From Glutamicibacter arilaitensis Re117 (GTDB lineage Bacteria > Actinomycetota > Actinomycetes > Actinomycetales > Micrococcaceae), in assembly GCF_000197735.1 (NCBI RefSeq), contig NC_014550.1, forward strand, positions 3,720,001 through 3,784,000: a stretch of DNA of 64,000 nt, read 5' to 3'. Below are positions 9,072-18,096 of the stretch, in pieces (within the stretch, counting starts at the first letter, position 1; each line of letters opens with the position of its first letter). Both the position numbers and the translations under genes were made by a program. The notes beneath the pieces are model-generated. The model ran no database searches. It was not told the origin of the DNA and was given only the letters and a program-made list of their open reading frames with translations.

Positions 9072-10121
9072 TTGATCCCCGTCATCGTGCTCACCGGTTA
9101 TCTGGGTGCCGGAAAGACCAGCCTGCTCAACTGCTTGCTGAACCGCCCTGGCACCCGCGTCGGCGTCATCATCAATGACATCGGCAAGGTCAATGTGGAT
9201 ACCGGTCTGATTACCGGGCAGATCGACGCGGCCGAATCCATCGCCGGCGGCTGCGTGTGCTGCCTGTCCGATAGCAGTCCGCTCGATGAACTGCTCGAAA
9301 AGCTGGCTCAGCCGCGCCTGTGCCTGGACGCGATCATCGTGGAAGCCAGCGGGGCGGCCGACCCGTTGAACGTGGATCGGCTGCTGCGCTTCGGCAAGGC
9401 AGACGGGGTGCGTTTCGGCGGCATTATCGACGTGATCGACGCCGTGGAGCATGAGCACACCGTGGATACCTCGGCGATGGCGCCGGCACGCTTCAACGCC
9501 ACCAGCATGGTGGTGGTCAACAAGCTGGACCGCATTGCCCCAGAGGACCGTGACATGGTCCTGGCCCGGATCAGCGGACGAATCCGCGAAATCAACCCGC
9601 AGGTGGCCATCGTTCCGGCATCGCACGCCGCCATAGATCCCGAGCTGGTCTTCGACATCGCCATGGATGAAGACCCTGTCAACGAGTTGCCCCTGGCCGC
9701 CGCCTCGCGCACGCACCATGATCACGCTCATGCTGCGCACGCCAACGCGGTGACGGTGCGCTGCCCCGAAGCAGCAGATGCAGGAGCCGTTTTGGACCTG
9801 CTTGAGCACCCGCCGGGCGCGGCCTACCGGATCAAAGGGCATGTGAAGCTTCGCACCGATCGAGGCACGCAACGCTACCTGGTCAACATGGTGGGACGGC
9901 AGATCCATTTCGCGGAAGCCACAGCCCACAGCGACCCGGCCGATGACGCGTTGGTCGCCGTCGGCATGGGACTGGATGAAACGGTGGTCGGCGCGGCATT
10001 GGCTACGGCCTTGGAACCTGCGCGCCAAGATCCTTCTCCGCGCAATCTCACCCGCTTGGAACGGCGGCTGATTCTAAGCAGCAATGCTGGCGATGAGACC
10101 AAAGACAACGAGTTTGCCTAA
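9072..10121 (+). CDS. CobW/COG0523-family GTPase (metal-handling)
   Basis: The protein (349 residues) starts at TTG 9072, supported by AAAAGGAG seven bases upstream. It has a P-loop GYLGAGKTSLLN (residues 9-20), the hallmark CxCC metal-binding motif at residues 61-64 (GGCVCC), a VVNKLD guanine-specificity motif, and a His-rich linker THHDHAHAAHAN before the CobW C-terminal domain. COG0523 proteins deliver zinc, cobalt or other metals to target enzymes using GTP. Neither a Zur-type site nor a client enzyme is visible nearby, so the metal is not assigned. Confidence 0.85.
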   Translation: MIPVIVLTGYLGAGKTSLLNCLLNRPGTRVGVIINDIGKVNVDTGLITGQIDAAESIAGGCVCCLSDSSPLDELLEKLAQPRLCLDAIIVEASGAADPLNVDRLLRFGKADGVRFGGIIDVIDAVEHEHTVDTSAMAPARFNATSMVVVNKLDRIAPEDRDMVLARISGRIREINPQVAIVPASHAAIDPELVFDIAMDEDPVNELPLAAASRTHHDHAHAAHANAVTVRCPEAADAGAVLDLLEHPPGAAYRIKGHVKLRTDRGTQRYLVNMVGRQIHFAEATAHSDPADDALVAVGMGLDETVVGAALATALEPARQDPSPRNLTRLERRLILSSNAGDETKDNEFA

Positions 10122-10149
10122 GGAACTCTTGTCTCCGAGAACAGCCGGA

Positions 10150-10341
10150 TCAAGCTTCTTTCAGCGTGGCGTTCTTCAGCAGCTTCACGACGGCAAACCC
10201 AGCCAGAGAAGCTGTTCCGGCCCAAATTGCCAAGCCTTCTTTCAAAGCACTGGGGTCAGGGAATAGTGCAGGCACAGTCAGGATGACGGTTATTGCGCCG
10301 AGTACCATCGTGGCGAACGCGGCATAGAAAGCTATTTTCAT
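10150..10341 (-). CDS. Small membrane protein (63 residues)
   Basis: ATG 10341 has a strong GGAGGAAGGG ribosome site directly upstream, which is why this start is preferred over an ATG at 10440. The product has two hydrophobic helices (FYAAFATMVLGAITVILTVP and GLAIWAGTASLAGFAVV) and a short basic C-terminus. The family is unknown. It converges on cobW and is the last gene before the island boundary. Confidence 0.65.
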   Translation of the reverse strand: MKIAFYAAFATMVLGAITVILTVPALFPDPSALKEGLAIWAGTASLAGFAVVKLLKNATLKEA

Positions 10342-10440
10342 TTGCCCTTCCTCCAATGCATCTCGAACCTGCTTCCATCCAATCACAGGCTCCGGGCAAC
10401 ACTCTAGTCCCAGGCCTGACCTCGCTTCTTTTCGCGCCAT

Positions 10441-10602
10441 CGCCTACAAAGTGATCTGACGGTTCTGATCCTTGTAGAGCAGGTAGCGGAAGTTCTCCGG
10501 ACCGCCGGAGTAGCAAGCCTGCGGGCAGAAGACACGCAGGGACATGTAATCCCCCGTCTCGACCTCGACCCAGCGCCATTCATCCGGTACACGCCCTTGT
10601 CT
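10441..10602 (-). pseudogene. allE: Truncated copy of the 3' end of allE (remnant 1)
   Basis: On the minus strand this encodes the last ~50 residues of the ureidoglycine aminohydrolase (GDYMSLRVFCPQACYSGG, PENFRYLLYKDQNRQITL and a stop). Aligned by eye to the intact allE 3' end at 33371-33531, it differs at about 13 of 162 bases, mostly silently. It also lacks one base near 10575, which breaks the frame upstream of the motif. Homology stops near 10602, where the 5' non-coding part of the IS110-family element begins. Confidence 0.85.
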
Positions 10603-10674
10603 GGGTGCGAGGTGTTGCAACGAAGGGCTGGACTCGCTCCACCCTGACACTGTGAGACTTGGTGCAGCTGGTCT

Positions 10675-10802
10675 GGGACTGGCTGGCAGGATAGGGACTG
10701 GCCGTCCCGCCTCGTGATTGTGACTCACCTGACACGTGACCCATTGGTGTCTTTCCTACGACTTGTCCAACCATGGGGCGGCCGGCCGGTACCCGTCCGG
10801 CC
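10675..10802 (+). ncRNA. Candidate bridge-RNA region of the IS110 element
   Basis: IS110-group elements are known to encode a structured bridge RNA in the non-coding end upstream of the recombinase gene. Here the region contains a hairpin GGGAC-tggcc-GTCCC (10694-10708), a direct repeat GGGACTGGC (10675 and 10694), and a GC hairpin GGCCGG...CCGGCC (10784-10802). Location and structure fit, but the guide loops have not been matched to donor or target. Confidence 0.35.
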
Positions 10803-10936
10803 CACCTCGGTGACTTGATCAGAAGGTTGTCCGCCTCAGGGCGTGGCTCATCACAGTGTTGTTCCGAAGTGACCTCTACCCGGACTGGTATCGGCCGGCA
10901 GTGGCCATGCCCATATCCGTGAAGAGGAAAGGAACA

Positions 10937-12016
10937 ATGACCGCCATGTCTATCGTCGCGCATTCACATGCGTTTGTCGTCGGTGTCGACACCCACGCCC
11001 GCAACCACGTTTACGCCATCATCACCGCCACGACCGGTGAACTCGTCGATACCCGGGACTTCCCCACGACCGGCGCCGGCATCAACCGAGCCACCGCGTG
11101 GGTGGCACGCCGCACGGGTGCTGATCTCGCCGTGCTCTGGGTGATCGAGGGCGCAGCCTCCTACGGGGCCATACTCGCCGGAACCGTGGTTACAAAGGGA
11201 TACTCGGTTGTCGAGGCAGCACGGATGGACGCCAAATCCCACCACGGCGTAGGCAAATCCGACGTGCTCGATGCCCAACGAATCGCCCGGGCCGTGCTCC
11301 CGATGCAGGAGAAGCAACTGCGCCGGCCGCGGCTGAATGAAGGCGTCCGTGCTGCCCTGAGGGTTTTGGTATCTGCGCGTCATTCCATGACCGGGGAGCG
11401 GACACGGGCGGTGAACGGGCTGACTGCCTTGGTGCGCGTCAATGAGCTCGGCCTGGACGCCCGCAAGGCCCTGACCGGAGCGCAGATTACCGAGGTCTCC
11501 CGGTGGCGTGAGCAGGACGAGGAACTGGCGCTTTCCGTGGCCCGCACCGAAGCGGTCCGGTTGGCCAAGCGGATCGGTGACCTCGACAAAGACGTGGCGG
11601 GCAACACCCAGCAGATCACCGAGCTGGTCAAGGTCAGCGAGGCGGCACCGCTCTTGGATGTGAAGGGCTTCGGCGCCATCACGGCCGCCACATGCCTGAC
11701 AGTCTGGTCCCATCAGGGCCGGGTGCATTCGGAAGCCGCATACGCCTCCCTCGCCGGGGTAAACCCGATCCCGGCCTCATCGGGGAACACCGTCCGTCAC
11801 CGACTCAACCGCGGCGGCGACCGGTCTCTGAACAGCGCGCTTCACATGGTCGCCATCACGCGGATGACTCACGACGAGGAAACCCGCGAATACGTGCAGA
11901 AGCGGGAAGCGGAAGGACTTAGCACGAAGGAAATCCGACGATGCATCAAACGCTATCTCGCCCGGCGCGTCTACCGCATTTTCAACTCACAAGCGGAGGC
12001 TTTGATCGCCGGTTGA
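10937..12016 (+). CDS. IS110-family transposase (DEDD recombinase)
   Basis: Full length at 359 residues. ATG 10937 follows GGAAAGGA. The N-terminal RuvC-like DEDD domain shows D18 (VGVDTH), E71 (WVIEGA), D109 and D112 (KSDVLDAQR). The C-terminal Tnp20 domain shows GFGAITAATCL and the serine region AGVNPIPASSG (S281/S282). These are the catalytic residues of the family, and no frameshift is seen, so the enzyme may be active. Confidence 0.93.
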   Translation: MTAMSIVAHSHAFVVGVDTHARNHVYAIITATTGELVDTRDFPTTGAGINRATAWVARRTGADLAVLWVIEGAASYGAILAGTVVTKGYSVVEAARMDAKSHHGVGKSDVLDAQRIARAVLPMQEKQLRRPRLNEGVRAALRVLVSARHSMTGERTRAVNGLTALVRVNELGLDARKALTGAQITEVSRWREQDEELALSVARTEAVRLAKRIGDLDKDVAGNTQQITELVKVSEAAPLLDVKGFGAITAATCLTVWSHQGRVHSEAAYASLAGVNPIPASSGNTVRHRLNRGGDRSLNSALHMVAITRMTHDEETREYVQKREAEGLSTKEIRRCIKRYLARRVYRIFNSQAEALIAG

Positions 12017-12163
12017 CAGACATAGAAGGGTCGTAGACCGCGTTAGAAGAGTATTTCCGGAAACATCCATCACGGTTCCATGTTCGTCCTGTGACGCCGT
12101 CGCCTGCTGGGATTGTCGGGATTAACCTGCCCTCAACGAGGGACGAGACCGTGTTGCAAACGG

Positions 12164-12360
12164 CTTAGTGACTCCACACAGCTTGACATTCTTCGTAATA
12201 GTGAGTGTTGAGACAACTGTCGCCATTCCGTGCATCGACCCGCCTTGTGCCATGCGCAACGATTGAAAAGGAAGTGGTCCAGCAATTTTCAACTGCTGTT
12301 AAACAAAGACCGGAACATACCAGAAACGGGTAGGTGCCGAACGACGAGTTAACTCAGTAG
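12164..12360. other. Non-coding stretch between the IS110 element and allE remnant 2
   Basis: About 200 locally AT-rich bases with many stops in all frames. No gene, RNA or inverted repeat of note was found. It is probably decayed DNA left between insertions. Confidence 0.4.
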
Positions 12361-12599
12361 GCACGCATTAAAGCGATCCGACTGCCCCTATTCTTATGTA
12401 GCAGGGCACTGACGTTCTCCGGACAGAATGCACGCAATGACACGTAGTCGCCGGACTCAACCTCATCCAAGTACCGTTCAACCGCAACACCCCTTGTCTT
12501 TCAAAATGTAGAGGCAAACTCCATGATATGAGTTTGAGCGAACGACTCGGAAATGCTCGGGTCGAACGCCACGATGTTTACGTCGAAGCCGAAAGCGAC

Positions 12600-12607
12600 A
12601 AAATTAG
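12600..12607. repeat. Target-site duplication, left copy (AAAATTAG)
   Basis: AAAATTAG immediately precedes the left terminal repeat of the ISL3 element, and the identical octamer follows the right end at 14046-14053. Confidence 0.9.
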
Positions 12608-14045
12608 GGCTCTACTGACTCTTCCGTGGGTCATCCCCGTCCCGGGAGTACCGGTTTCCGGCCTCCGAGGCTGAGCATCGCCAGGCCGATGAGGGCTTCG
12701 GGTGCTTTGAATCCGAAGGCCACCCGGGTGATGAGCCTGATTTTGGTATTCATGGATTCGATCCGCCCATTGCTCAATCCGTGCTCGATCGATGCCAGAA
12801 TGGCTTCGCGGTGCTTGACGATGCTCTTTTGCAGCTTCACGAACGCGGGAATCCGGCAGCGCCTGGCCCAAGAAACCCACTTGTCCAGGGCCACCACCGC
12901 GTCCGCATGTGGCAGCCTGAAGATGGTCCGCAGCCCCTCTTTGAGGTAGTACGCGCGGCCCAGCCTCGGGTCGGTCTGAACGATCCAATCGAGCTTCACC
13001 TTTTGCTTCACGGTGAGGTCCTCGGGGTTCTTCCAGAGCGCGTAGCGGGAGTTTTTCAGCTTCGTCGCCTTCTGGCTATCGGGCCGTTCCGGGGCATCCT
13101 TGGGCGGCCGTCCCCTGCCCCTGGCCGGCTCATTTTCTTCGGCCGCTTTCCGGGCCCGATTCCAGGATGCGCGGCGTTCCTCATCCAGGGCCCCGGTAGC
13201 CCATTGGACCACATGGAACGGGTCGGCCACACGGACGGCCTGGGGGCAGCGTTCGGCCACGACGGTGGCGATCCAGTTCGCGGCATCGGCGGAAACATGC
13301 GTGATCTGGGCGGATCGTTCCTCCCCGAGTGCGTCAAAGAACTTCCGCAGCGTGGCCTTGTCACGGCCCGGCGAGGCCCAAATCAGGCGGCCCGAATCGT
13401 GGTCCACGACCACGGTGATGTACTTGTGTCCGCGTTTGTAGGAGATCTCGTCGATGCCGATCCGCTTGAGGTCCGCGAACGGGTCGAAGGTCTTGGCGGT
13501 GTCCTTCCAGACCCGGTTGATGATGGAGCCCACGGTGCGCCAGGCAATGCGCATCAGCACGGTGACCGCGCTCTTGGAGCATTGGGTGGCCAGCCAGGAG
13601 ACCTGCTGGTCAAAGTCCCGGGTGTGTCCGGCCTGGTGGCGGGCCCAGGGAACGGCGGCGACGATGACTCCGTGCTCCGGGCAGCGCACACGAGGCGCGT
13701 GGGCCACGAGATAGGTTTCGGTGGTTCCCAGATCCAGGGTGCGCCACCGTCGGGGGCCTTCACCGCGGTCGTACCGGGAGCACCGCCTGGAGCAGATTCC
13801 GCATCTGTTCCGCAAGGACTTGTGCGGTGTCACCCGGGCCAGCAGGACCCCGGTTTCCGGGCAGGTATCCACGTGGTGGACGGTCGTTTTTTCGACACCC
13901 AGCAGGGCGGCCCATATGCTTGTTTTCTGCACGCCGTTTTCAGTCCCTAGATTTTTGTACCTTAGTCAGTCAAAAATCCTAGGCAGGAAGCGGCGTGTGG
14001 ACGTTAAGGCTCGCGGCTCACGCCCACGGATATGTCAGTAGAGCC
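12608..14045 (-). mobile_element. Complete ISL3-family insertion sequence with 8-bp target duplication
   Basis: The ends form imperfect terminal inverted repeats: the left end starts GGCTCTACTGAC then TTCCGTGGG, and the complement of the right end starts GGCTCTACTGAC then ATCCGTGGG. The element is flanked by identical AAAATTAG at 12600-12607 and 14046-14053, the 8-bp duplication typical of ISL3. It is 1,438 bp long and carries one intact transposase. It landed inside allE remnant 2. Confidence 0.9.
12631..13932 (-). CDS. ISL3-family transposase
   Basis: Full-length 433-residue DDE transposase with a GTG start at 13932. The N-terminus has the ISL3 zinc-finger cysteines (RCGICSRRC and VRCPEHG). 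The catalytic domain shows IGIDEIS, SADAANW, VADPFHVVQW and the C-terminal NGRIESMNTKIRLI motif. No interruption is present. Confidence 0.95.
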   Translation of the reverse strand: MQKTSIWAALLGVEKTTVHHVDTCPETGVLLARVTPHKSLRNRCGICSRRCSRYDRGEGPRRWRTLDLGTTETYLVAHAPRVRCPEHGVIVAAVPWARHQAGHTRDFDQQVSWLATQCSKSAVTVLMRIAWRTVGSIINRVWKDTAKTFDPFADLKRIGIDEISYKRGHKYITVVVDHDSGRLIWASPGRDKATLRKFFDALGEERSAQITHVSADAANWIATVVAERCPQAVRVADPFHVVQWATGALDEERRASWNRARKAAEENEPARGRGRPPKDAPERPDSQKATKLKNSRYALWKNPEDLTVKQKVKLDWIVQTDPRLGRAYYLKEGLRTIFRLPHADAVVALDKWVSWARRCRIPAFVKLQKSIVKHREAILASIEHGLSNGRIESMNTKIRLITRVAFGFKAPEALIGLAMLSLGGRKPVLPGRG

Positions 14046-14053
14046 AAAATTAG
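14046..14053. repeat. Target-site duplication, right copy (AAAATTAG)
   Basis: Identical to 12600-12607 and directly abuts the right terminal repeat of the ISL3 element. Confidence 0.9.
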
Positions 14054-14101
14054 GGTTAGGCATACGATTAGTGCGACATTCGCATGGAACCAGGCTCAGC
14101 G

Positions 14102-17100
14102 TCAGGCAGTTTTTTCGGCCGACCCTTCGCCATGCACACCGTGCCTTCCGCCAAACCGGTTAACGATTTCTATGATCCTGTCGACACTTTTATCCGGGAA
14201 GAGATCCTCCGGGCCATGCGGAGCAAGATCAGTGTAGGGGCTCTCGTAAAGTGCCCCAGCGTCCATCCTGCCGCCCCGGGTCAGCTGCGCAACAATCATG
14301 TTGATCAGTTGAAGCTGACGGGTGTTCAGCGTTGTCTCGGAGATGAACTCGGAGAAAGCTTCCTGCACCGCTTCCGGTTCGAGTCCCACGAGGGAGCGGA
14401 TGAAGCCGGCAAGGTCACCTTCCGAGGCGCGCTCAAGGTCCTCCTTAGAACCGGCACCCGATTCAAGAAGCAGCCCTTCGAGCGCTTCGAGGTCTTCTTC
14501 GGTCAGAGCGCGACCACGGCGCAGGCGCTGGATCGAGATATGGTCAAGATGCCCGCGCAGGTGGATTTCCACACGCTCGCGGAAGTACGAAACATCGAAA
14601 ATCTGCTCGTGCACGCCACCAAGTGTGACCTCAGAGATGTCCCCCATCGTGTCGACGAAATTGGAGTAGACGATATTTCGTTTCTTCTTTTCGATTAGGG
14701 GAATCAGCTCGCGCAGTTTCCGCCTGACAGATTCCAACCACAACGGGTCGGCACTATCCCACGCTCCGGACTCGGTACCCGTCTCCACCACCGATTCGAT
14801 GAGCGGAAGGTGGGCAGCAATGCGTGGAATGTTGCCTTGTTCTTGCAGTGCTTGAGCGATCTTGACCAGTTGCGCGCCGAGGCGTGAAAGCGCCTGCGTA
14901 TCGCCGCAGAGCGCGGCAAGTTCCGCTTGCAGCACCAGAAGATCAAATCGTTTGGATTCTTCTTCTCCCTCGCCTGGCGTGACGGATGCCAAGTTGGCAA
15001 GCTCCTGCTCGGCTGTCGCAGCGTCTGAGTCGGTAAGGTTCTTCCAAACATCATCGTTTGCGAAACGTTCAACGGCGGCCATGTGAGGCCGGACCAGGAA
15101 GTTAGAGCGCGGCAATTCACGCACTCCCCCGCCTAGCCGCGAAACAAGGTCTGTACGGAATCCCTCGTCGTATTGGGACTCAATGGCAGCGCGCAGCAAT
15201 CGCACCCGGGTAGCGAATGTCCGCGCCGCCAGGGATAGGCCTAGTCGTACGTCACCAGCGTCGAGCCCGGCGTTGAAGTACTCGGCGTTGCCGCACACGT
15301 CGAAGATCAGGAAGTCCTCTTTCGGCGCGTCGGGCCCGTACAGATCGGGGCGCAGTCGGGTTCCACGTCCGACCATTTGCCAGAACTTCGACTTGGAGCG
15401 CACGGGCTTGAAGAACACCAGGTTCACCACATCCGGCACGTCGATGCCAGTGTCGAGCATGTCGACGCTGACCGCGATGTGTGGTTCCTTGGCCGGGTCG
15501 GAAAAGTCGTCGATGAGCTGCTGGGCGTAGTTCACGCTGTGGGTGATGACCCGTGCGAAGCGCCCCGCATATGCCGGATAGTTTGCGTCGAAGCGCTTGG
15601 CAATGAAGTCTGCGTGTTCCTGGTTCCTGGCAAAGATGATGGTCTTGCCGAGGCGATCCCCTCCGGCAACCCTATGCCCGCGTTCCATGAGCACGGCCAA
15701 TACCTTGTCAACGGTGTCCGCGTTGAAGAGCCAGCGGTTAAGCTCGGGAGCTGCGATCTCGTCAGGGATCAGGCCGTCCTCGTCCCAGTCCTTCTCATCC
15801 CATTCATCCTGTTCCTCGGGTGTGAGATCGGCATAGCGCACTCCGGTACGCATGAAGCCCACCGGGACATCTATGACCCGGGGCGGTACCAGGTAGCCTT
15901 CGGCAACCGCCTCGGAGAGCTCATAGGCGTTAGTGGGGTTGTTGTTCTCGATGTCGAACAGGGCGTAGGTGTTTCGGTCCACTTCGCTGTGCGGGGTCGC
16001 TGTGAGCCCAATCAACAAGGAATCGAAGTAGGCGAAGATGTGCCGGTACTTTTGGTACACCGAGCGGTGGGCCTCGTCAACAATGACCAGGTCGTAGTAG
16101 CCGACCCCGCGGCGCTCGGCACCGATCAGCGTTCCCTCGCTCGAAGCGTTGATGATGTTCATCATGGTCGGGTAGGTGGCCAGGTGGATGCGGCTGCCGG
16201 CAGCGTCGTCGGTTCCCAGCCGGGCCGGGGAGGACCCTGGAATGAGGTTCTTGAAGGCGCGAGCTGCCTGGGTGACCAGCGCGTTGCGGTCCGCGAGGAA
16301 CAAGACGCGTTTGATCCACCGGTTCTCGCTGAGCATTTTCGTCAAGGCGACAATGGTGCGCGTCTTGCCGGTGCCGGTGGCCATCACCAGCAGTGCGCGG
16401 CGGCGGGCCTCGGTATCGAAGGCCTCGGCCACGGCACGGATTGCCTTGTGCTGGTACGGGCGGTCAGCCAAGCCGGCCGGAATAGCCGCCTTGGCCAGCG
16501 GTTTGCGCTGGGAGCGCCGGTCAACAAGCAGCTGCAGTTCGTCCCGGCTGTGGAATCCCAGAACCTCACGCTCCGGGTAGCGGGTGTCTTCCCAGAGCCA
16601 ATGCCGGTACCCGTTGGAGTAATAGATGACCGGCCGTTGCCCGTAAGCACGTTCAAGGCAATCCGCGTAGAGCTTTGCCTGCTGCTTGCCCATGTGCGGA
16701 TCGTTGCTGCTGCGCTTGGCTTCCAAGACGGCCAGCGGTTTTCCGTCCACACCCCACAGGACGTAATCCACAAAACCGGATCCGGCGAGCGTGCCGGCAA
16801 GCGTGGGCATGGTGTGCACCGGGAATTCGCGGACGTGGGGATCCTCGACATTCCAGCCCGCCTCGGTGAGGTACAGGTCGATATAGACGCGGGTCCCGAC
16901 TTCGGTGTAGTCGTGCTCGTCGGGGATCTTGGCGTTGGCCTTCTTGGCAGCCTCGATCTCTTCCTGCAGGGCACGGATCCGGGCTTCGTAGTCGGATTCC
17001 TTTTCGGCGGCGGCCTTGAGCGCGTTGTCCTTGGCCTCCAGATCGGCAGCCAGTTTCTCGGCCTCCGCCTTGCTCAGCCGCACGACACCCGTTGCCGGCT

Positions 17101-17563
17101 TGGGACCCAGGACTTGCGGATTGAATTTGCTTGTTGGCACCGGGCGCAGGGACGGGTCCTTGGCGTAGAACGTTGCCAGCCAGATGGCGGTGTGGAATAG
17201 CTCAGCCAGCGCAAAGAGGGATATCTGCGTGCTGACCGGCTGGTTGCCGTGGACGCCGTTGTTGGACAGCTTGCGGATGACATGCATCTTGTCGCGCACC
17301 ATCGACGGCACGACGACCTGGAAATCTGCGGTGGTCAGCCGGTTGTTCAGATCGTCCTTGAGCGGCATGCGCAACGACACGTCGGCTTGGTAAAGCCAGT
17401 CGACCACCTGTTCCAGGGTGCGCCGGCAATACAGCAGACTCCCGCGCGGATCAAGCAGGGCATAGTCCTCGGCCCTCAGCGCCTCGGCGAAGATGTGGGG
17501 CCATTGGGCGGCAAGGAACGCGAAGTTCGACGGACGTTGTGGCGCCTTGTCTGCCTGGACCAT
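14102..17563 (-). CDS. hsdR: Type I restriction enzyme R subunit (HsdR)
   Basis: HsdR is the motor-nuclease that cuts unmodified DNA after translocation. The protein (about 1,153 residues) has an N-terminal DUF4145-like helical domain and a coiled-coil near residues 170-215. The nuclease segment follows (GFVDYVLWG...LAVLEAKR, a D...ExK core). Next come a SF2 helicase with Walker A MATGTGKTRT and the DEAH box VDEAHRSVY, and motif VI (QMVGRGTRLRPDLYG). ATG 17563 is preferred because GGGGG lies eight bases upstream; ATG 17569 is two bases from it. The methylase and specificity genes are 3 kb away, beyond fic and mrr. Confidence 0.93.
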   Translation of the reverse strand: MVQADKAPQRPSNFAFLAAQWPHIFAEALRAEDYALLDPRGSLLYCRRTLEQVVDWLYQADVSLRMPLKDDLNNRLTTADFQVVVPSMVRDKMHVIRKLSNNGVHGNQPVSTQISLFALAELFHTAIWLATFYAKDPSLRPVPTSKFNPQVLGPKPATGVVRLSKAEAEKLAADLEAKDNALKAAAEKESDYEARIRALQEEIEAAKKANAKIPDEHDYTEVGTRVYIDLYLTEAGWNVEDPHVREFPVHTMPTLAGTLAGSGFVDYVLWGVDGKPLAVLEAKRSSNDPHMGKQQAKLYADCLERAYGQRPVIYYSNGYRHWLWEDTRYPEREVLGFHSRDELQLLVDRRSQRKPLAKAAIPAGLADRPYQHKAIRAVAEAFDTEARRRALLVMATGTGKTRTIVALTKMLSENRWIKRVLFLADRNALVTQAARAFKNLIPGSSPARLGTDDAAGSRIHLATYPTMMNIINASSEGTLIGAERRGVGYYDLVIVDEAHRSVYQKYRHIFAYFDSLLIGLTATPHSEVDRNTYALFDIENNNPTNAYELSEAVAEGYLVPPRVIDVPVGFMRTGVRYADLTPEEQDEWDEKDWDEDGLIPDEIAAPELNRWLFNADTVDKVLAVLMERGHRVAGGDRLGKTIIFARNQEHADFIAKRFDANYPAYAGRFARVITHSVNYAQQLIDDFSDPAKEPHIAVSVDMLDTGIDVPDVVNLVFFKPVRSKSKFWQMVGRGTRLRPDLYGPDAPKEDFLIFDVCGNAEYFNAGLDAGDVRLGLSLAARTFATRVRLLRAAIESQYDEGFRTDLVSRLGGGVRELPRSNFLVRPHMAAVERFANDDVWKNLTDSDAATAEQELANLASVTPGEGEEESKRFDLLVLQAELAALCGDTQALSRLGAQLVKIAQALQEQGNIPRIAAHLPLIESVVETGTESGAWDSADPLWLESVRRKLRELIPLIEKKKRNIVYSNFVDTMGDISEVTLGGVHEQIFDVSYFRERVEIHLRGHLDHISIQRLRRGRALTEEDLEALEGLLLESGAGSKEDLERASEGDLAGFIRSLVGLEPEAVQEAFSEFISETTLNTRQLQLINMIVAQLTRGGRMDAGALYESPYTDLAPHGPEDLFPDKSVDRIIEIVNRFGGRHGVHGEGSAEKTA

Positions 17564-17569
17564 GCGCAT

Positions 17570-18096
17570 TTCCCCCTGTGTTAGCCCAACGACTTTCTTA
17601 CATCCTAGTCAGAGGACGAAGGAACGCGCACGAAATGACTCCGCCACGCACCCTGATGTTCTGAAAGCCTCCTTCTCCCTTGAAGCTTTCGGCCAGCCCC
17701 AGAAGCACGTCCTCTTAGCCTTTACCCCTTTGCTTCATTTGTGAAGCCGGTAGTCGGCGCCGGCGATCTTCTTCAACCAAGTGGAAATCAGCTCAATTTC
17801 GTAATTACGCTCTGGGTCAGATAGTTCTCTATTCAGTGAAGTCGCATGGTCCTACGATCGATTTTCCGAAGCATGATCCAACATTTGGTGCATATCGGTC
17901 TAGGTCGTGAAATGACTCCTGCCAGCGTCCTGCACCTACATGTCTCAACGGGTTGCGGAATGATCAGCACCCGCCTTATACGCCCAGGCTCCTTCACGGC
18001 TCGTAGCGCGCTCGGCGACACAATCCGCGGAAAGGTCTCTGGTATCGACTGAGCTCTGGGAGCCGGCGAATTCTGCTGCCGCTGCTGCAAGGCCGT
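17570..18096. other. Gene-free stretch between fic and hsdR
   Basis: About 530 bases with no credible frame on either strand. It must hold the hsdR promoter and the end of the fic transcript. No clear hairpin terminator or operator was found. Confidence 0.4.

Larger units (their letters stand above)
10603..12163 (+). mobile_element. IS110-family insertion sequence (ends approximate)
   Basis: The transposase gene 10937-12016 is preceded by about 330 non-coding bases and followed by about 130. Near-identical short direct repeats GTGTTGCAACG (10612-10622) and GTGTTGCAAACGG (12151-12163) lie about 1.54 kb apart and may mark the ends, since IS110 elements lack terminal inverted repeats. The left boundary coincides with the break in allE remnant 1. 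Exact ends cannot be fixed without an empty site. Confidence 0.6.
12361..14085 (-). pseudogene. allE: Second, more decayed allE copy (remnant 2), split by the ISL3 element
   Basis: Bases 12361-12607 align to the intact allE 3' half in the same orientation: TTCTCCGG, a deletion of about 18 bases, ACAGAATGCACGCAATGACA, and then CGAACGCCACGATGTTTACG opposite CGAAGGTCACGATGTTCACG. After the ISL3 element the match resumes at 14054-14085 (GGCATACG...GTGCGACATTCGC against AGCATGCG...GTGCGCCACTTGC). Several deletions and stops make it non-functional. It is clearly older than remnant 1. Confidence 0.7.

Noticed and set aside
10603..12163. Target duplication for the IS110 element
   Set aside because: IS110 elements usually make none, and the short repeats at the ends differ by one base, so they are treated as end-associated sequences only.
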